Shown: positions 33,641-41,539, numbered from the stretch's first letter. The stretch: DNA of 64,000 bases from Pseudarthrobacter sp. NIBRBAC000502772 (GCF_006517235.1 NZ_CP041188.1:3968001-4032000), one strand, 5' to 3'. Program-made: numbers and translations. The notes: a model not told the origin generated them from the sequence alone.

Positions 33641-33886
33641 ATGGGAACAGCACTTCAGCTCATGATTCCTGGGGGAGCCGTTATTGAAGCAGACATCAAA
33701 CGTCGCTTTGACGAATCACTTGTTCGGTTTGATGCCTGGTATCTCGTGGCAGTTGCTATCTTGATTGTGGTCGGAGGCGCTGTGCTGCTCGGCATGGCTG
33801 CGTGGTGTGTCATCTTCCAGAATAAGCGCTTCAGCGGCCGGTTCTACTTCAATAATGGCTTTGAGGTCTTCATGGAGTGTGTGTAA
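33641..33886 (+). CDS. 81-residue single-span peptide, candidate precursor
   Basis: A small protein with an N-terminal amphipathic part (residues 1-32, charged IKRRFDESLVRFD), one membrane helix (about 33-58) and a 23-residue tail rich in Phe, Asn and Gly (FSGRFYFNNGFEVFMECV). Cysteines are at 56, at the end of the helix, and 80, the next to last residue. A SD-like GGGGG run is ~10 bases upstream. It is the first gene of a unit with an ABC exporter and an intramembrane protease and is separated from them by a hairpin, as usual for abundant precursor peptides. I infer that it is a substrate to be cut and exported; its mature form and activity are unknown. Confidence 0.6.
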   Translation: MGTALQLMIPGGAVIEADIKRRFDESLVRFDAWYLVAVAILIVVGGAVLLGMAAWCVIFQNKRFSGRFYFNNGFEVFMECV

Positions 33887-33900
33887 CTAGTTAGGTACTA

Positions 33901-33935
33901 GGGGAGCCTGTGGAGGTCTGCTTGGCAGGCTCCCC
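33901..33935 (+). terminator. Hairpin between peptide gene and ABC genes (attenuator-like)
   Basis: GGGGAGCCTG (33901-33910) pairs perfectly with CAGGCTCCCC (33926-33935) across 15 bases, 14 bases after the peptide stop and 26 before the ATPase start. It is followed by TTCACTTG, not by a clean T run, so partial read-through is likely. Such a hairpin would give more peptide mRNA than transporter mRNA. Confidence 0.65.
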
Positions 33936-33961
33936 TTCACTTGGGAATTAAGGCAAAATTT

Positions 33962-34693
33962 GTGAAGACTATACTCGACGTTAGCAAGGTTTCATTTTCG
34001 TATGGATCCGGGCCGATCGTCCTGTTCGAAACAGACTTAGTCGTTGGCGAGGGCCAGATTGTTGGACTCGTAGGTCCCAATGGCTCGGGGAAATCAACGT
34101 TGATCAATTTAATTTTTGATAACTACCAACTTAAGCGGGGACGAATTCAGCTGTCCGGGCAGGATCACCAGCAGTTGGATGCGAAGAAGTCAGCTATTTA
34201 CCTGCCCAGCGAAGACTTTCTTCCTGACTTTCTCACCGGACGCGAGTACTACCGGGCAGTCGAGCAAATGTATGGAACGTCCGAGGTCAGTGCTGATGAG
34301 GTCAGCGCAGTATTCCAAGCGTTAGGCATGGACGGACGGGAGGAGCACCTGATCGAAGACTACTCACACGGAATGAGGAAGAAGGTGCAATTCCTAGCCG
34401 CATTCCTCCTGGATCGACCCCTAACGGTTATCGATGAGACCTTCAACGGAATCGACCTGGACGCACAGCGCTATTGCGCGCGGCGTCTTGCTGAAATGAG
34501 AGAACGTGGCAGGGCTGTCTTGCTGTGCACGCACGACTTTTCAATACTCGAGGAGCTTGCCGACGATGTTGTTGTGATGAAGAAAGCCCTGATATTGGAT
34601 CGGATTTCCATTGAGGAGTTGCAAAAAGAGGGGACAACGCTCAAGTCATGGGTTGATGAGATGCTGTTCGGAAGTGAGCATGAAAGCGTCTAA
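33962..34693 (+). CDS. ABC transporter ATPase of the peptide system
   Basis: A 243-residue ABC ATPase. Walker A is VGPNGSGKST, the signature YSHGMRKK is slightly unusual, Walker B is LTVIDETFNGID, and the switch histidine is in LLCTHDFS. The start is GTG 33962 with AAGG at SD distance; an upstream TTG at 33941 lies next to the hairpin. The gene overlaps the permease gene by 14 bases. With the following 12-helix permease it makes an exporter of the kind found with small peptides, bacteriocins or toxins. Codon and base use are those of the island, not of the surrounding chromosome. Confidence 0.85.
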   Translation: MKTILDVSKVSFSYGSGPIVLFETDLVVGEGQIVGLVGPNGSGKSTLINLIFDNYQLKRGRIQLSGQDHQQLDAKKSAIYLPSEDFLPDFLTGREYYRAVEQMYGTSEVSADEVSAVFQALGMDGREEHLIEDYSHGMRKKVQFLAAFLLDRPLTVIDETFNGIDLDAQRYCARRLAEMRERGRAVLLCTHDFSILEELADDVVVMKKALILDRISIEELQKEGTTLKSWVDEMLFGSEHESV

Positions 34694-36101
34694 TACCCTC
34701 CTACTTGTTCGCCTGCTGACGACGTACATGCGTCGGCGTGTCCTTTCACATGGCCTCTTGCGGGATTCATTTTTCAGGCTGGGCATTGCGGCTGCTGCAA
34801 TCCTCACACTGGCAGCTCTAACCCTGTTTGCTTTCCTCTTCCTGTCGCCGGTGGTGGGCAACGCAGGCACTCTGGAGTTTCTCGTCCGCATAGCGAGCAT
34901 TTCAACGGTCAATTGGACCATCCTCGCCTTCCTCTTCGTTCGAGTCCTTTTCGGTCGGTCGTCTGACATGATGGCTTTCACATGGCAGCTTCCTTTGACG
35001 AACCGGCAGCGGTCGGCTGCCTTGACAACGTTTGAAGCTCTTATAATTCTCGGAATCATCGGACTCGTATTCGTCCCTGCTAGTATCGCGGTAGTCATTC
35101 TGACCGGATTTACAGGGTTAATCTTCATTCTAGAAGGTATTGCTTTTCCCGCGGTATGTGCTTTCACTGTGCTTCTGATCATAAACAACCTTGTTATGAG
35201 GATCCTGAACGCCCTAAAACTGTCTCGTATTGCGACTCTTGTTAGCTTGGTCGTATGCGCCACGTTGTTGGGAACGTTCGCTGCAATAACGCAGACACTC
35301 GCGAATGTTATGTCCGTCGATTTTCTAGAGCGGCGCCCTGGCTACCACTTCACCGACAGCTTCGTTACTTTGGGTAGGACCTACGGAGACTTTGCGGCTG
35401 TCATTGCCTTTTTCGTTATAGCTATTTCGACCGGGATTATCGCTTGGCTAACAATCCCAGACTCATATACGACGGGACGGAAGTTCTTTGGAATCAGCTT
35501 CCGTCATACATGGACGTCCACAGAACTTGGTTGGTACGTCCTGGCATGGATTCGGCGGGCGGATACATGGTTGGCAATAGTGGGGACGTATGCCGTTGCG
35601 GCAGTACTGTTAGTGCAAGCACCTAATAACCTTGTATATTCAGTTGGTATCCTGACTGCCCAAGCCCTCTATCATTTTTCTGCAACCCGGTCACTCAGGC
35701 GCCTTCCTGGAACCGCAGGATCGGCGGGTCGAACGCTGCTCCTGCTGCTAGGTTCTCAGGTTATTGGCGTGGTCGTAGTATCGCTGCCGATTGTGGTAGT
35801 CGCCATTTTGACTGGCACTACTCTAATGCAGATTCTGCTTACGTTGGGTTCATGCATCAGCGGTGTAATCTTGCTAAATCTCCTCGGAATATTGTTTCCG
35901 CAGGACCGCGATAACCCTTTTTCAGCGATAGTGAGCTACCTCGTCTGCCTCCTTATTGTTGCCACGTTGGTTGTGGTTTTTGGAGTCATTGATCTGCCGG
36001 CGACAGTTAGCGCTGTACTTATTGGCGTATTCCATGCCGCGGGCTTGTACTATTCTCTTTTGGGTATTCAGACTGCAACACGGAAGGCGCGCTATGCGTA
36101 A
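34680..36101 (+). CDS. ABC transporter permease, about 12 membrane helices
   Basis: A 473-residue hydrophobic protein with a basic N terminus (LLTTYMRRRVL) and about 12 membrane helices. No ABC2 family signature stands out; it is the transmembrane partner of the ATPase by position (14-base overlap) and topology. A hydrophilic region around residues 275-300 (SFRHTWTSTELGWY) may be a large loop. Overlap of 8 bases with the next gene supports one operon. Family assignment is open. Confidence 0.75.
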   Translation: MKASNTLLLVRLLTTYMRRRVLSHGLLRDSFFRLGIAAAAILTLAALTLFAFLFLSPVVGNAGTLEFLVRIASISTVNWTILAFLFVRVLFGRSSDMMAFTWQLPLTNRQRSAALTTFEALIILGIIGLVFVPASIAVVILTGFTGLIFILEGIAFPAVCAFTVLLIINNLVMRILNALKLSRIATLVSLVVCATLLGTFAAITQTLANVMSVDFLERRPGYHFTDSFVTLGRTYGDFAAVIAFFVIAISTGIIAWLTIPDSYTTGRKFFGISFRHTWTSTELGWYVLAWIRRADTWLAIVGTYAVAAVLLVQAPNNLVYSVGILTAQALYHFSATRSLRRLPGTAGSAGRTLLLLLGSQVIGVVVVSLPIVVVAILTGTTLMQILLTLGSCISGVILLNLLGILFPQDRDNPFSAIVSYLVCLLIVATLVVVFGVIDLPATVSAVLIGVFHAAGLYYSLLGIQTATRKARYA

Positions 36102-36411
36102 ATTGTTTTTGGGCGTTAATGCTTTGTTTGGTGGGGCGATCCTCACCTTGATTATTGCCGCAGGTGCACTCTTGCTACTAATGGCGACGACTCCGGAAGC
36201 TGGCGTTCGCAAAGAAGGTCTGTTTGGTGGCGTTTTCTTCAGCTCCACGACGTCACCCAGCGGCAGCATCGGCATGTCGCTGGGGATAAGTTCGTGGACT
36301 AGCATTGCGACGGTTTGGCTTATATGCAGCCTTTTCATTTTTGCCGTTATTCTTGTAGTTGCCAGACTCCGTCGGTACCGTGCGTCGCTTATTGCACAGT
36401 CGAGTTCGTAG
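36094..36411 (+). CDS. Small membrane protein of the peptide system
   Basis: A 105-residue protein with two membrane helices (about 5-30 and 68-92) joined by a loop with GGVFFSSTTSPSGSIGMS. The ATG is preceded by GGAAGG and overlaps the permease stop. No family is recognised. By place and size it could be an immunity protein or a small transporter subunit, but this is only inference. Confidence 0.6.
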   Translation: MRKLFLGVNALFGGAILTLIIAAGALLLLMATTPEAGVRKEGLFGGVFFSSTTSPSGSIGMSLGISSWTSIATVWLICSLFIFAVILVVARLRRYRASLIAQSSS

Positions 36412-36424
36412 CGACTCGGCTTAT

Positions 36425-36901
36425 ATGCCGACGGCGCGCGCAGTCAGGATACTTGGACTACATGTGGGCTTGTGGGCTGCGGTCGCAGCGTTCTTTCCTG
36501 TTGTAGGCATAATCTTTGGCTTATCAGCTAATGATTCCATCTTGGTGGGGCTGTCTGCAGAGTTGGCCGTCCATGTGGTCTTTGGCTTTGGTGGTTCCTA
36601 TCTTCTGCATGAGGCGGGACATATTGTCTTGTTGACTAGGTACCCGTCTGTTGAGGGAATAGATGTAACAGCGTCGTGGACTCGTTTCTCCGTTCATCCC
36701 CGTGGTAGTCTCAGCCCGCTCCAAGTGATAGCCGTCGGATTAATCGGCCCCGTCGGTTGCTTCGTGATAGGCGCCGGCTTATGGCTGCTCGGTTCTAATC
36801 TGGCATTCTGGTACATGGGTCACATCATCTTCCTGCTCCCTATTTTTGGCGATGGCAGGGCTGTCCTCTTGTCCCTTACTAAGATGCGGGCCGTGCTGTA
36901 G
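36425..36901 (+). CDS. M50-like intramembrane zinc metalloprotease
   Basis: A 158-residue membrane protein with four helices. Helix 2 carries LLHEAGHIVLL, the HExxH zinc motif of site-2-type proteases. Near the C terminus FLLPIFGDGRAVL gives the conserved Pro and the third ligand Asp of the usual N-x-x-P-x-x-x-L-D-G motif, and LIGPVG between them matches the G-P of M50 proteins. All ligands of the active site are therefore present in a minimal scaffold. The start is uncertain: ATG 36425 has no SD, and GTG 36380 in frame would overlap the previous gene. YydH of the Bacillus yyd peptide operon is a comparable M50 protein beside an ABC exporter. Confidence 0.7.
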   Translation: MPTARAVRILGLHVGLWAAVAAFFPVVGIIFGLSANDSILVGLSAELAVHVVFGFGGSYLLHEAGHIVLLTRYPSVEGIDVTASWTRFSVHPRGSLSPLQVIAVGLIGPVGCFVIGAGLWLLGSNLAFWYMGHIIFLLPIFGDGRAVLLSLTKMRAVL

Positions 36902-37760
36902 CTTGCAAACGGCCTGACCGTTCTTGCTATGCCGGGCAATGGCGCGAGGCAAACGGGGGTCTTCCCCGGCCCGCGCCAAGCCATCCTTCGTCTCAGCAGC
37001 ACCTGCACCAGGTAGACGTAGAGGCAATTGCCGCATAGATCCACGAGCCCTGTTGGCGGTCCGTCAGGATCAACACCGCAAGGATGAGCACCTATGCCCA
37101 CCACAGAAGGTTTAGCGGCTCATAGTGGCCGCATGCGTCGTCTCGCGTGACATCCCAACCAAGTCACCCACGGTGAGGTCGGCGACCGTCTTCCAGCCGA
37201 TAGGTGTGGCAACGCGGTGCGTAAGCGTCAGCGCCGGCCCTCCGGGAACCGCGGCCACCCTTCGGCCGCGGGCTGATTCAGTCGACCTGCACAGACCATC
37301 TGGTCATTCCGTTCGGGTCCGGACCCCTTCCGTGGACTCAGGGACGCCCCGGTTGTCGAGGGTTTGCCGTCGATGCCGACCTTGAAGGCATCCGCAGTGG
37401 TGTCGACGGCCCGGCTGGCGGCTGCCCGGACCAGCGGCAGGTAGTGGGATGCAGCGTCTGCCGTCGACTGCTCACCGCGCTTGGTGTGGGCCACTGCAAC
37501 CATGTTGCGGTTGTAGGCCCGGTCCAGACGGCTGAGGGTTCTAGCTGGTGGCAGCCGACCTGGGCGCTTTAGGCGATCTAAAGGCCTTAATTCGACGGAC
37601 GGTACGATCCGCGGCACACCAAGACGATGCGGCCGTAGAGGGCCACCGAGGGGCTACCGTGGCCACGACAGCCCAGCCCCCTTCCGGGAGCAGCCATCTA
37701 CAGCCACCCCTCGGAGAATCTGAGAGACGCCTCTATTACGTGAGTCGTCATTCAAGACAG
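36902..37760. other. Gene-poor right part of the island
   Basis: About 860 bases with no intact gene. GC content rises again. On the minus strand 37112-37303 holds a Hint/intein-like fragment, and a coding-like stretch in another frame (about 37360-37530, with NMVAVAHTKRGEQSTADAAS and TTADAFKVGIDGK) lies just upstream of it. Both look like pieces of a decayed gene. I see no transposase, integrase or clear repeats. The terminator of the tRNA-Met transcript bounds the region. Confidence 0.5.
37112..37303 (-). pseudogene. Hint/intein-like fragment
   Basis: The frame open from 37303 to the TAA at 37112-37114 contains ALTLTHRVATPIGWKTVADL followed by TVGDLVGM. This matches the block-B pattern of inteins and Hint domains (T-x-x-H-x-V-x-T-x-x-G-W-x-x-V-x-x-L-x-x-G-D-x-V). 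The N-terminal splice-site cysteine and the C-terminal HN are not found in frame, so it is a remnant. It could come from an intein-bearing phage gene or from a Hint domain of a polymorphic toxin. Confidence 0.45.
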
Positions 37761-37795
37761 AAAAGCCCCCGGAATCTCGGGGATTCCGGGGGCTT
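37761..37795 (-). terminator. Terminator of the tRNA-Thr/tRNA-Met transcript
   Basis: AAGCCCCCGGAATC (37763-37776) pairs perfectly with GATTCCGGGGGCTT (37782-37795), loop of 5. On the minus strand the stem is followed by TTTTCTGTCTT, a proper terminator tail. It lies 7 bases after the end of tRNA-Met. Confidence 0.85.
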
Positions 37796-37802
37796 AGCCT
37801 GT

Positions 37803-37876
37803 AGCGGTGGGGAGGCTCGATCTCCCGACCTCACGATTATGAGTCGTGCGCTCTAACCAACTGAGCTACACCGCCA
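37803..37876 (-). tRNA. tRNA-Met (anticodon CAT)
   Basis: A 74-base cloverleaf on the minus strand. It starts GGCGGTGTAGCTCAGTTGG, has the anticodon loop CTCATAA with CAT, the T arm with GGTCGGGAGATCGAGCC-like sequence, and ends CACCGCTA. The acceptor stem begins with a G-U pair. The elongator type is favoured by the D arm (AGCTCAGTTGGTTAGAGC) and the absence of three G-C pairs in the anticodon stem. The 3' CCA does not follow. It is the likely boundary or attachment point of the low-GC island. Confidence 0.9.
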
Positions 37877-37937
37877 CGAATGAGAAAAACCTGCGCCAAG
37901 CCGGTCAAAAACCGCCTTGACACAGGCCCTCATCCAG

Positions 37938-38009
37938 AGCCCCCCACCGGAATCGATCCGGTGACCTCGTTCTTACCAAGAACGCGCTCTACCACTGAGC
38001 TAGGGGGGC
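37938..38009 (-). tRNA. tRNA-Thr (anticodon GGT)
   Basis: A 72-base cloverleaf on the minus strand, 61 bases before tRNA-Met. It starts GCCCCCCTAGCTCAGTGG, has the anticodon loop CTTGGTAA with GGT, a T arm with GGTTCGATTCC-like pairing (CACCGGATCGATTCCGGTG), and a perfect GCCCCCC/GGGGGGC acceptor stem. It decodes ACC/ACT. Confidence 0.9.
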
Positions 38010-38191
38010 AACGAGTAAATACTCTACCGGAAGATTTGGCCACCAACAAATCGGCTCCAGAACGACGCCCGCGGCGCCAAAAGTGCCGGAAATCCGGGCG
38101 TTCGGCGCCCTCCGGACGGCCCTTGAACCGGCCCGGAGACGGATCCCTGAGGGGATGTGACCAAGCCAACTTAAGCAGCAACCTTAAAGCA

Positions 38192-38220
38192 GAACGGGCC
38201 GGCAAGAAGCCGGCCCGTTC
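38192..38220 (-). terminator. Hairpin after the DEAD-box helicase gene
   Basis: GAACGGGCCGGC (38192-38203) pairs perfectly with GCCGGCCCGTTC (38209-38220), loop AAGAA. On the minus strand it follows the helicase stop by 24 bases and is followed by TGCTTTAAGG, a short T stretch. Confidence 0.75.
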
Positions 38221-38244
38221 CCAGTTCACTTTAGGAAGCTGTGG

Positions 38245-40476
38245 TTACCACTTGTTGCGGGGCTTGAAGCCGCCTTCGGTGCGCGGCTTGCGTGCAGCGT
38301 CGGTGCCCACGCTGCGCTCGTTGCGGTCGCTGAAGGAGCGGCCGCCGCGGTCAGCGGAGCTACGCTCGCCGTCGGTCTTGCGGAATTCCTTCTTGAACCC
38401 GCCGTTGCCCTTGAAGTTGCCGCCACGGTCGCCGCCCCCGGCGCCGCCGCCGGAGTAACCACCACGGTCGCCACCGCCACGGTTGCCCTGGTAACCGCCG
38501 CGGTCGCCGCCGCCACGGTTGCCCTGGTAGCCGCCACGCTCGCCGTCGCCGGAGGGCTTGCGGCCGTTGTCCAGCTCGAGGTGGATCAGCTCGCCGCCGA
38601 TCCGGGTGCGGGACAGCGCCTTCAGCTGGTCGGCGCTAAGGTCCGCCGGGAGCTCCACGAGGGAGTGGTCGGCGCGGATGTCGATCCCGCCGATGTTGGC
38701 CGAGGAGATGCCGCCTTCGTTGGCAATGGCGCCCACGATGGAGCCCGGCATAACGCGCTGGCGGCGTCCGACGGCGATCCGGTAGGTGGCATTGCCTTCG
38801 GTGAGCGTACGGGTCGGGCCACGTGAGCCGAAGCCGTCCTTGGAGCGCTCGCGCTTCTGGAAATCGGGAGCTGCAGCCAGTTCCTTGACGAGCAGAGGCT
38901 GACCGCCCTGGGCCATCACGGCCAGCGCAGCAGCGATCTCCGAGGCCGGCACGTTGTGCTCTTCCTCGTAGGAGGAGATGAGGTCGCGGAACGCGGCAAC
39001 GTCCTCGGACTCGAGGGTTTCCGTGATGCGCTCGGCGAACTTGCCCAGGCGCAGCGTGTTGACGGTCTCGGCCGTGGGCAGGTGCATCTGCTCCACCGGC
39101 TGGCGGGTGGCCTTTTCGATGGAACGCAGCAGGTACTTCTCCCGCGGCGTCATGAACAGGATGGCGTCGCCGGAACGGCCTGCACGGCCGGTGCGGCCGA
39201 TGCGGTGGACGTAGGACTCGGTGTCGTGCGGGATGTCGTAGTTGACCACGTGGCTGATGCGCTCAACGTCAAGGCCGCGGGCAGCGACGTCGGTGGCCAC
39301 CAGGATATCGATGCGGCCTTCCTTCAGCGCCTCGACAGTGCGTTCGCGCTGCTGCTGCGGGATGTCGCCGTTGATGGCGGCAGCCTGGAAGCCGCGGGAC
39401 TTCAGCTTGTCAGCCAGGTCCTCGGTAGCCATCTTGGTGCGCACGAAGGCGATAACGCCGTCGAACTCTTCAACCTCGAGGATGCGGGTCAGGGCGTCGA
39501 GCTTGTGCGGGCCCATAACCTGCAGGTACCGCTGGCGGGTGTTGGCGCCGGTGGTGGTCTTGGACTTGACCGAGATCTCGGCCGGGTTGTTCAGGTACTG
39601 CTTGGACATGCGGCGGATCTGGCTCGGCATGGTGGCCGAGAACAGTGCAACCTGGCGGTCCGACGGGGTCTGCTGGAAGATCTGCTCCACGTCTTCGGCG
39701 AAGCCCATGCGCAGCATTTCGTCGGCCTCGTCCAGCACCAGGTACTGGAGCTCGGACAGGTCCAGGGAACCCTTGGAGATGTGGTCGATCACACGGCCGG
39801 GAGTACCGACAACAACCTGAGCACCGCGGCGCAGGCCGGCGAGCTGGGGGCCGTAGGCGGAGCCGCCGTAGACGGGGAGGACGGTGAAGTCATCGATGTG
39901 CTTGGCGTACGAGGTGAAGGCCTCAGCAACCTGGAGCGCGAGCTCGCGGGTCGGAGCCAGGACCAGGGCCTGGGTCTTGCGTGACGGGCCGTTGAGGTCG
40001 TGGAGCTCGGCCAGGCGGGACAGGGCCGGTACTGCGAATGCTGCAGTCTTACCGGTGCCGGTCTGGGCGAGGCCCACAACGTCGCGGCCTTCAAGCAGCA
40101 GCGGGATGGTTGCTGCCTGGATGGGGGAAGGCTTTTCGTAGCCGACATCCTGCAGGGCAGCGAGGACGCGGGCATCAATGCCGAGATCGGCGAACTTGAC
40201 GCCCTCTTCTTCGGCTTCCTCAGCCTTGGCGGGTGCCTCTTCGGTCTTAGCTACGGGAGCTTCTTCAAACTTGGCAGCAGGCGCCTCGGTCTGAGCGGCA
40301 GGCGCTTCTTCGACCTTGGCGGGGGCTTCTTCAGCGGGAGCGGCGGGCGCTTCAGCTTCGGTAGCGGCGGGCTCTGCTGCGGGGGCAACGGCCTCGGTGA
40401 ACTCGACAGCGACGGTTTCGGCAGTTACTGCTTCGGCGGTGATAGCTGTCTCGTCGTTGGTCTGATTTTCAGGCAT
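38245..40476 (-). CDS. deaD: DEAD-box ATP-dependent RNA helicase (DeaD/CsdA type)
   Basis: A 743-residue helicase. Residues 1-90 are an Ala/Glu/Pro-rich acidic extension with repeated EEAPAKVEEAPA-like units. Residues ~95-460 are the two RecA domains: GTGKTAAFAVPAL (motif I), LVLDEADEML (II), SATMP (III), HRIGRTGRAGRSG (VI). About residues 560-640 form the DbpA-type RNA-binding domain. The end has tandem GGYQGNRGGGDR repeats (12 residues, 36 bases at DNA level) and a basic tail. It remodels structured RNA during ribosome assembly, especially in the cold. The leader upstream is long. ATGAGGAAATTTCCCT supplies the SD. Confidence 0.92.
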   Translation of the reverse strand: MPENQTNDETAITAEAVTAETVAVEFTEAVAPAAEPAATEAEAPAAPAEEAPAKVEEAPAAQTEAPAAKFEEAPVAKTEEAPAKAEEAEEEGVKFADLGIDARVLAALQDVGYEKPSPIQAATIPLLLEGRDVVGLAQTGTGKTAAFAVPALSRLAELHDLNGPSRKTQALVLAPTRELALQVAEAFTSYAKHIDDFTVLPVYGGSAYGPQLAGLRRGAQVVVGTPGRVIDHISKGSLDLSELQYLVLDEADEMLRMGFAEDVEQIFQQTPSDRQVALFSATMPSQIRRMSKQYLNNPAEISVKSKTTTGANTRQRYLQVMGPHKLDALTRILEVEEFDGVIAFVRTKMATEDLADKLKSRGFQAAAINGDIPQQQRERTVEALKEGRIDILVATDVAARGLDVERISHVVNYDIPHDTESYVHRIGRTGRAGRSGDAILFMTPREKYLLRSIEKATRQPVEQMHLPTAETVNTLRLGKFAERITETLESEDVAAFRDLISSYEEEHNVPASEIAAALAVMAQGGQPLLVKELAAAPDFQKRERSKDGFGSRGPTRTLTEGNATYRIAVGRRQRVMPGSIVGAIANEGGISSANIGGIDIRADHSLVELPADLSADQLKALSRTRIGGELIHLELDNGRKPSGDGERGGYQGNRGGGDRGGYQGNRGGGDRGGYSGGGAGGGDRGGNFKGNGGFKKEFRKTDGERSSADRGGRSFSDRNERSVGTDAARKPRTEGGFKPRNKW
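38440..38540. repeat. Tandem repeat coding for the RG-rich helicase tail
   Basis: Near-identical 36-base units (CGGTCGCCGCCGCCACGGTTGCCCTGGTA-type, written here in part) encode GGYQGNRGGGDR twice, then the variant GGYSGGGAGGGDR and GGNFKG. Such in-frame repeats change length easily by slippage and are also places where short-read assembly may collapse. Confidence 0.7.
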
Positions 40477-40882
40477 AGGGAAATTTCCTCATCCATAGGG
40501 GGCCAGGCGGCACAACCCGAGGTGAGCGGAGCCGCAGTACAATGTGCCGTGGGTGCCGGGCATACATTGACCGGCCGGTCACTTAGAAGTCCGGCGCTTT
40601 CGCAATCCCGTGGCAGGACTTCCCGCTGCATCTCTTGGCTGCTATCTCAGCAGTCTGTACAGCGTTTTCTTTAGCCGGCTCTCCCTATGAAAATGCCCGC
40701 ATCACATTAGCGGGCCCCAACACTTGCCAGTCCTGCCTCAAAAATTGGGCAGGAATAAGGGATTTCCGGAGTGGGGGATATTTCTAGTGTAGGGTACGGA
40801 TCCGCTTTGCGGCTAATTGAACGTTCGACGGCGGCGGTGAGCTTGCGCACATGGCTCCCCTACCAGCCACTCCAACGGGCCG
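40477..40882. other. Long leader region of the helicase gene
   Basis: 406 bases between the helicase and the MOSC gene. TACACT (40791-40786, minus) may be the -10, which would give a leader of about 300 bases. The leader contains the hairpin GCCCGC-N9-GCGGGC near 40693-40713. A short frame starting at an ATG 20 bases before the helicase start overlaps its beginning and may only be the SD context. Long structured leaders are usual for cold-induced deaD/csdA genes; nothing here proves a riboswitch. Confidence 0.5.
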
Positions 40883-41539
40883 CTACGGGGCCAACTGCCG
40901 CTGCAGCCGCTGGAACTTTTCCTCGTATTCGGGCTGCTGCAGGCGGATCTCGCGGTCGGCATCGGCATCCCGCAATGCCTCCATGGACTCCAGGTCAGGC
41001 TCGCTGAACCACTTGCCTACGGTGATTCCGTGCTTGGGCACAAAAATGCGGTGGATGTGGTCGCCGGTCTGGATGCTGCCGGTGCGGATCACCCTTAGGT
41101 AGGCGCCCACGCGCCCTGCCTCCGTGAATCGCTTAACGAAGCGGGGCTCGTCAAAGCGCCGCTGGAAGGTTGCGCAGGGCGTTCGCGGGGAGGTCACTTC
41201 CAGCTCCACCTCCAGCCCGATCTTCCAGCGCTCCCCGATGACGGCGCCTGTGGTTTCGATGCCGGCCACCCGAAGGTTTTCGCCAAAGATGCCCGGCGGA
41301 AGGTCGCGCTGGAGCTCGCCGGCCCAGTAGTCCGCGTCGTCCTGGGAGTATGCGTAGATGGCCTGGTCCTCCCCGCCATGGTTGATCCGGTCGGCCTGGA
41401 CGTCACCGTGCAGGCCCAGCTTGTGGACGCGGACGGGGCCGTCCACCGGGCGCTTGTCGATGGCCGTGACTCCCACGTTCCCCTCATCGGCGAGGAGCTG
41501 GTGGACGCGGCAGACGGCAAGCACAGATGCGGTTTCCAT
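40883..41539 (-). CDS. MOSC domain protein, YiiM-like
   Basis: A 218-residue MOSC protein. The core shows LHGDVQADRINHGGEDQAIYAY (split after ADRI), the GENLRVAGI stretch and the conserved cysteine in SPRTPCATFQRRF that carries the molybdenum cofactor ligand or sulfur. YiiM-type proteins reduce N-hydroxylated compounds such as 6-N-hydroxylaminopurine; this activity is inferred. Normal length. It lies alone, divergent from the next gene by about 170 bases. Confidence 0.85.
   Translation of the reverse strand: METASVLAVCRVHQLLADEGNVGVTAIDKRPVDGPVRVHKLGLHGDVQADRINHGGEDQAIYAYSQDDADYWAGELQRDLPPGIFGENLRVAGIETTGAVIGERWKIGLEVELEVTSPRTPCATFQRRFDEPRFVKRFTEAGRVGAYLRVIRTGSIQTGDHIHRIFVPKHGITVGKWFSEPDLESMEALRDADADREIRLQQPEYEEKFQRLQRQLAP

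Noticed and set aside
33430..33687. An 85-residue frame overlapping the start of the peptide gene
   Set aside because: No SD, no recognisable domain, and composition unlike a protein; it ends inside the better supported peptide gene.
33112..37802. Direct-repeat attachment sites for the island
   Set aside because: I looked for the 3' end of tRNA-Met (GGTGGGGAGGCTCGAT in plus-strand form) near 33.1-33.6 kb and did not see it.
37548..37856. A 102-residue plus-strand frame running into tRNA-Met
   Set aside because: It overlaps a tRNA and its terminator and has no start signals.
40477..40882. Riboswitch in the helicase leader
   Set aside because: Only one simple hairpin is visible and no known ligand-binding consensus; a long cold-shock type leader is enough to explain it.
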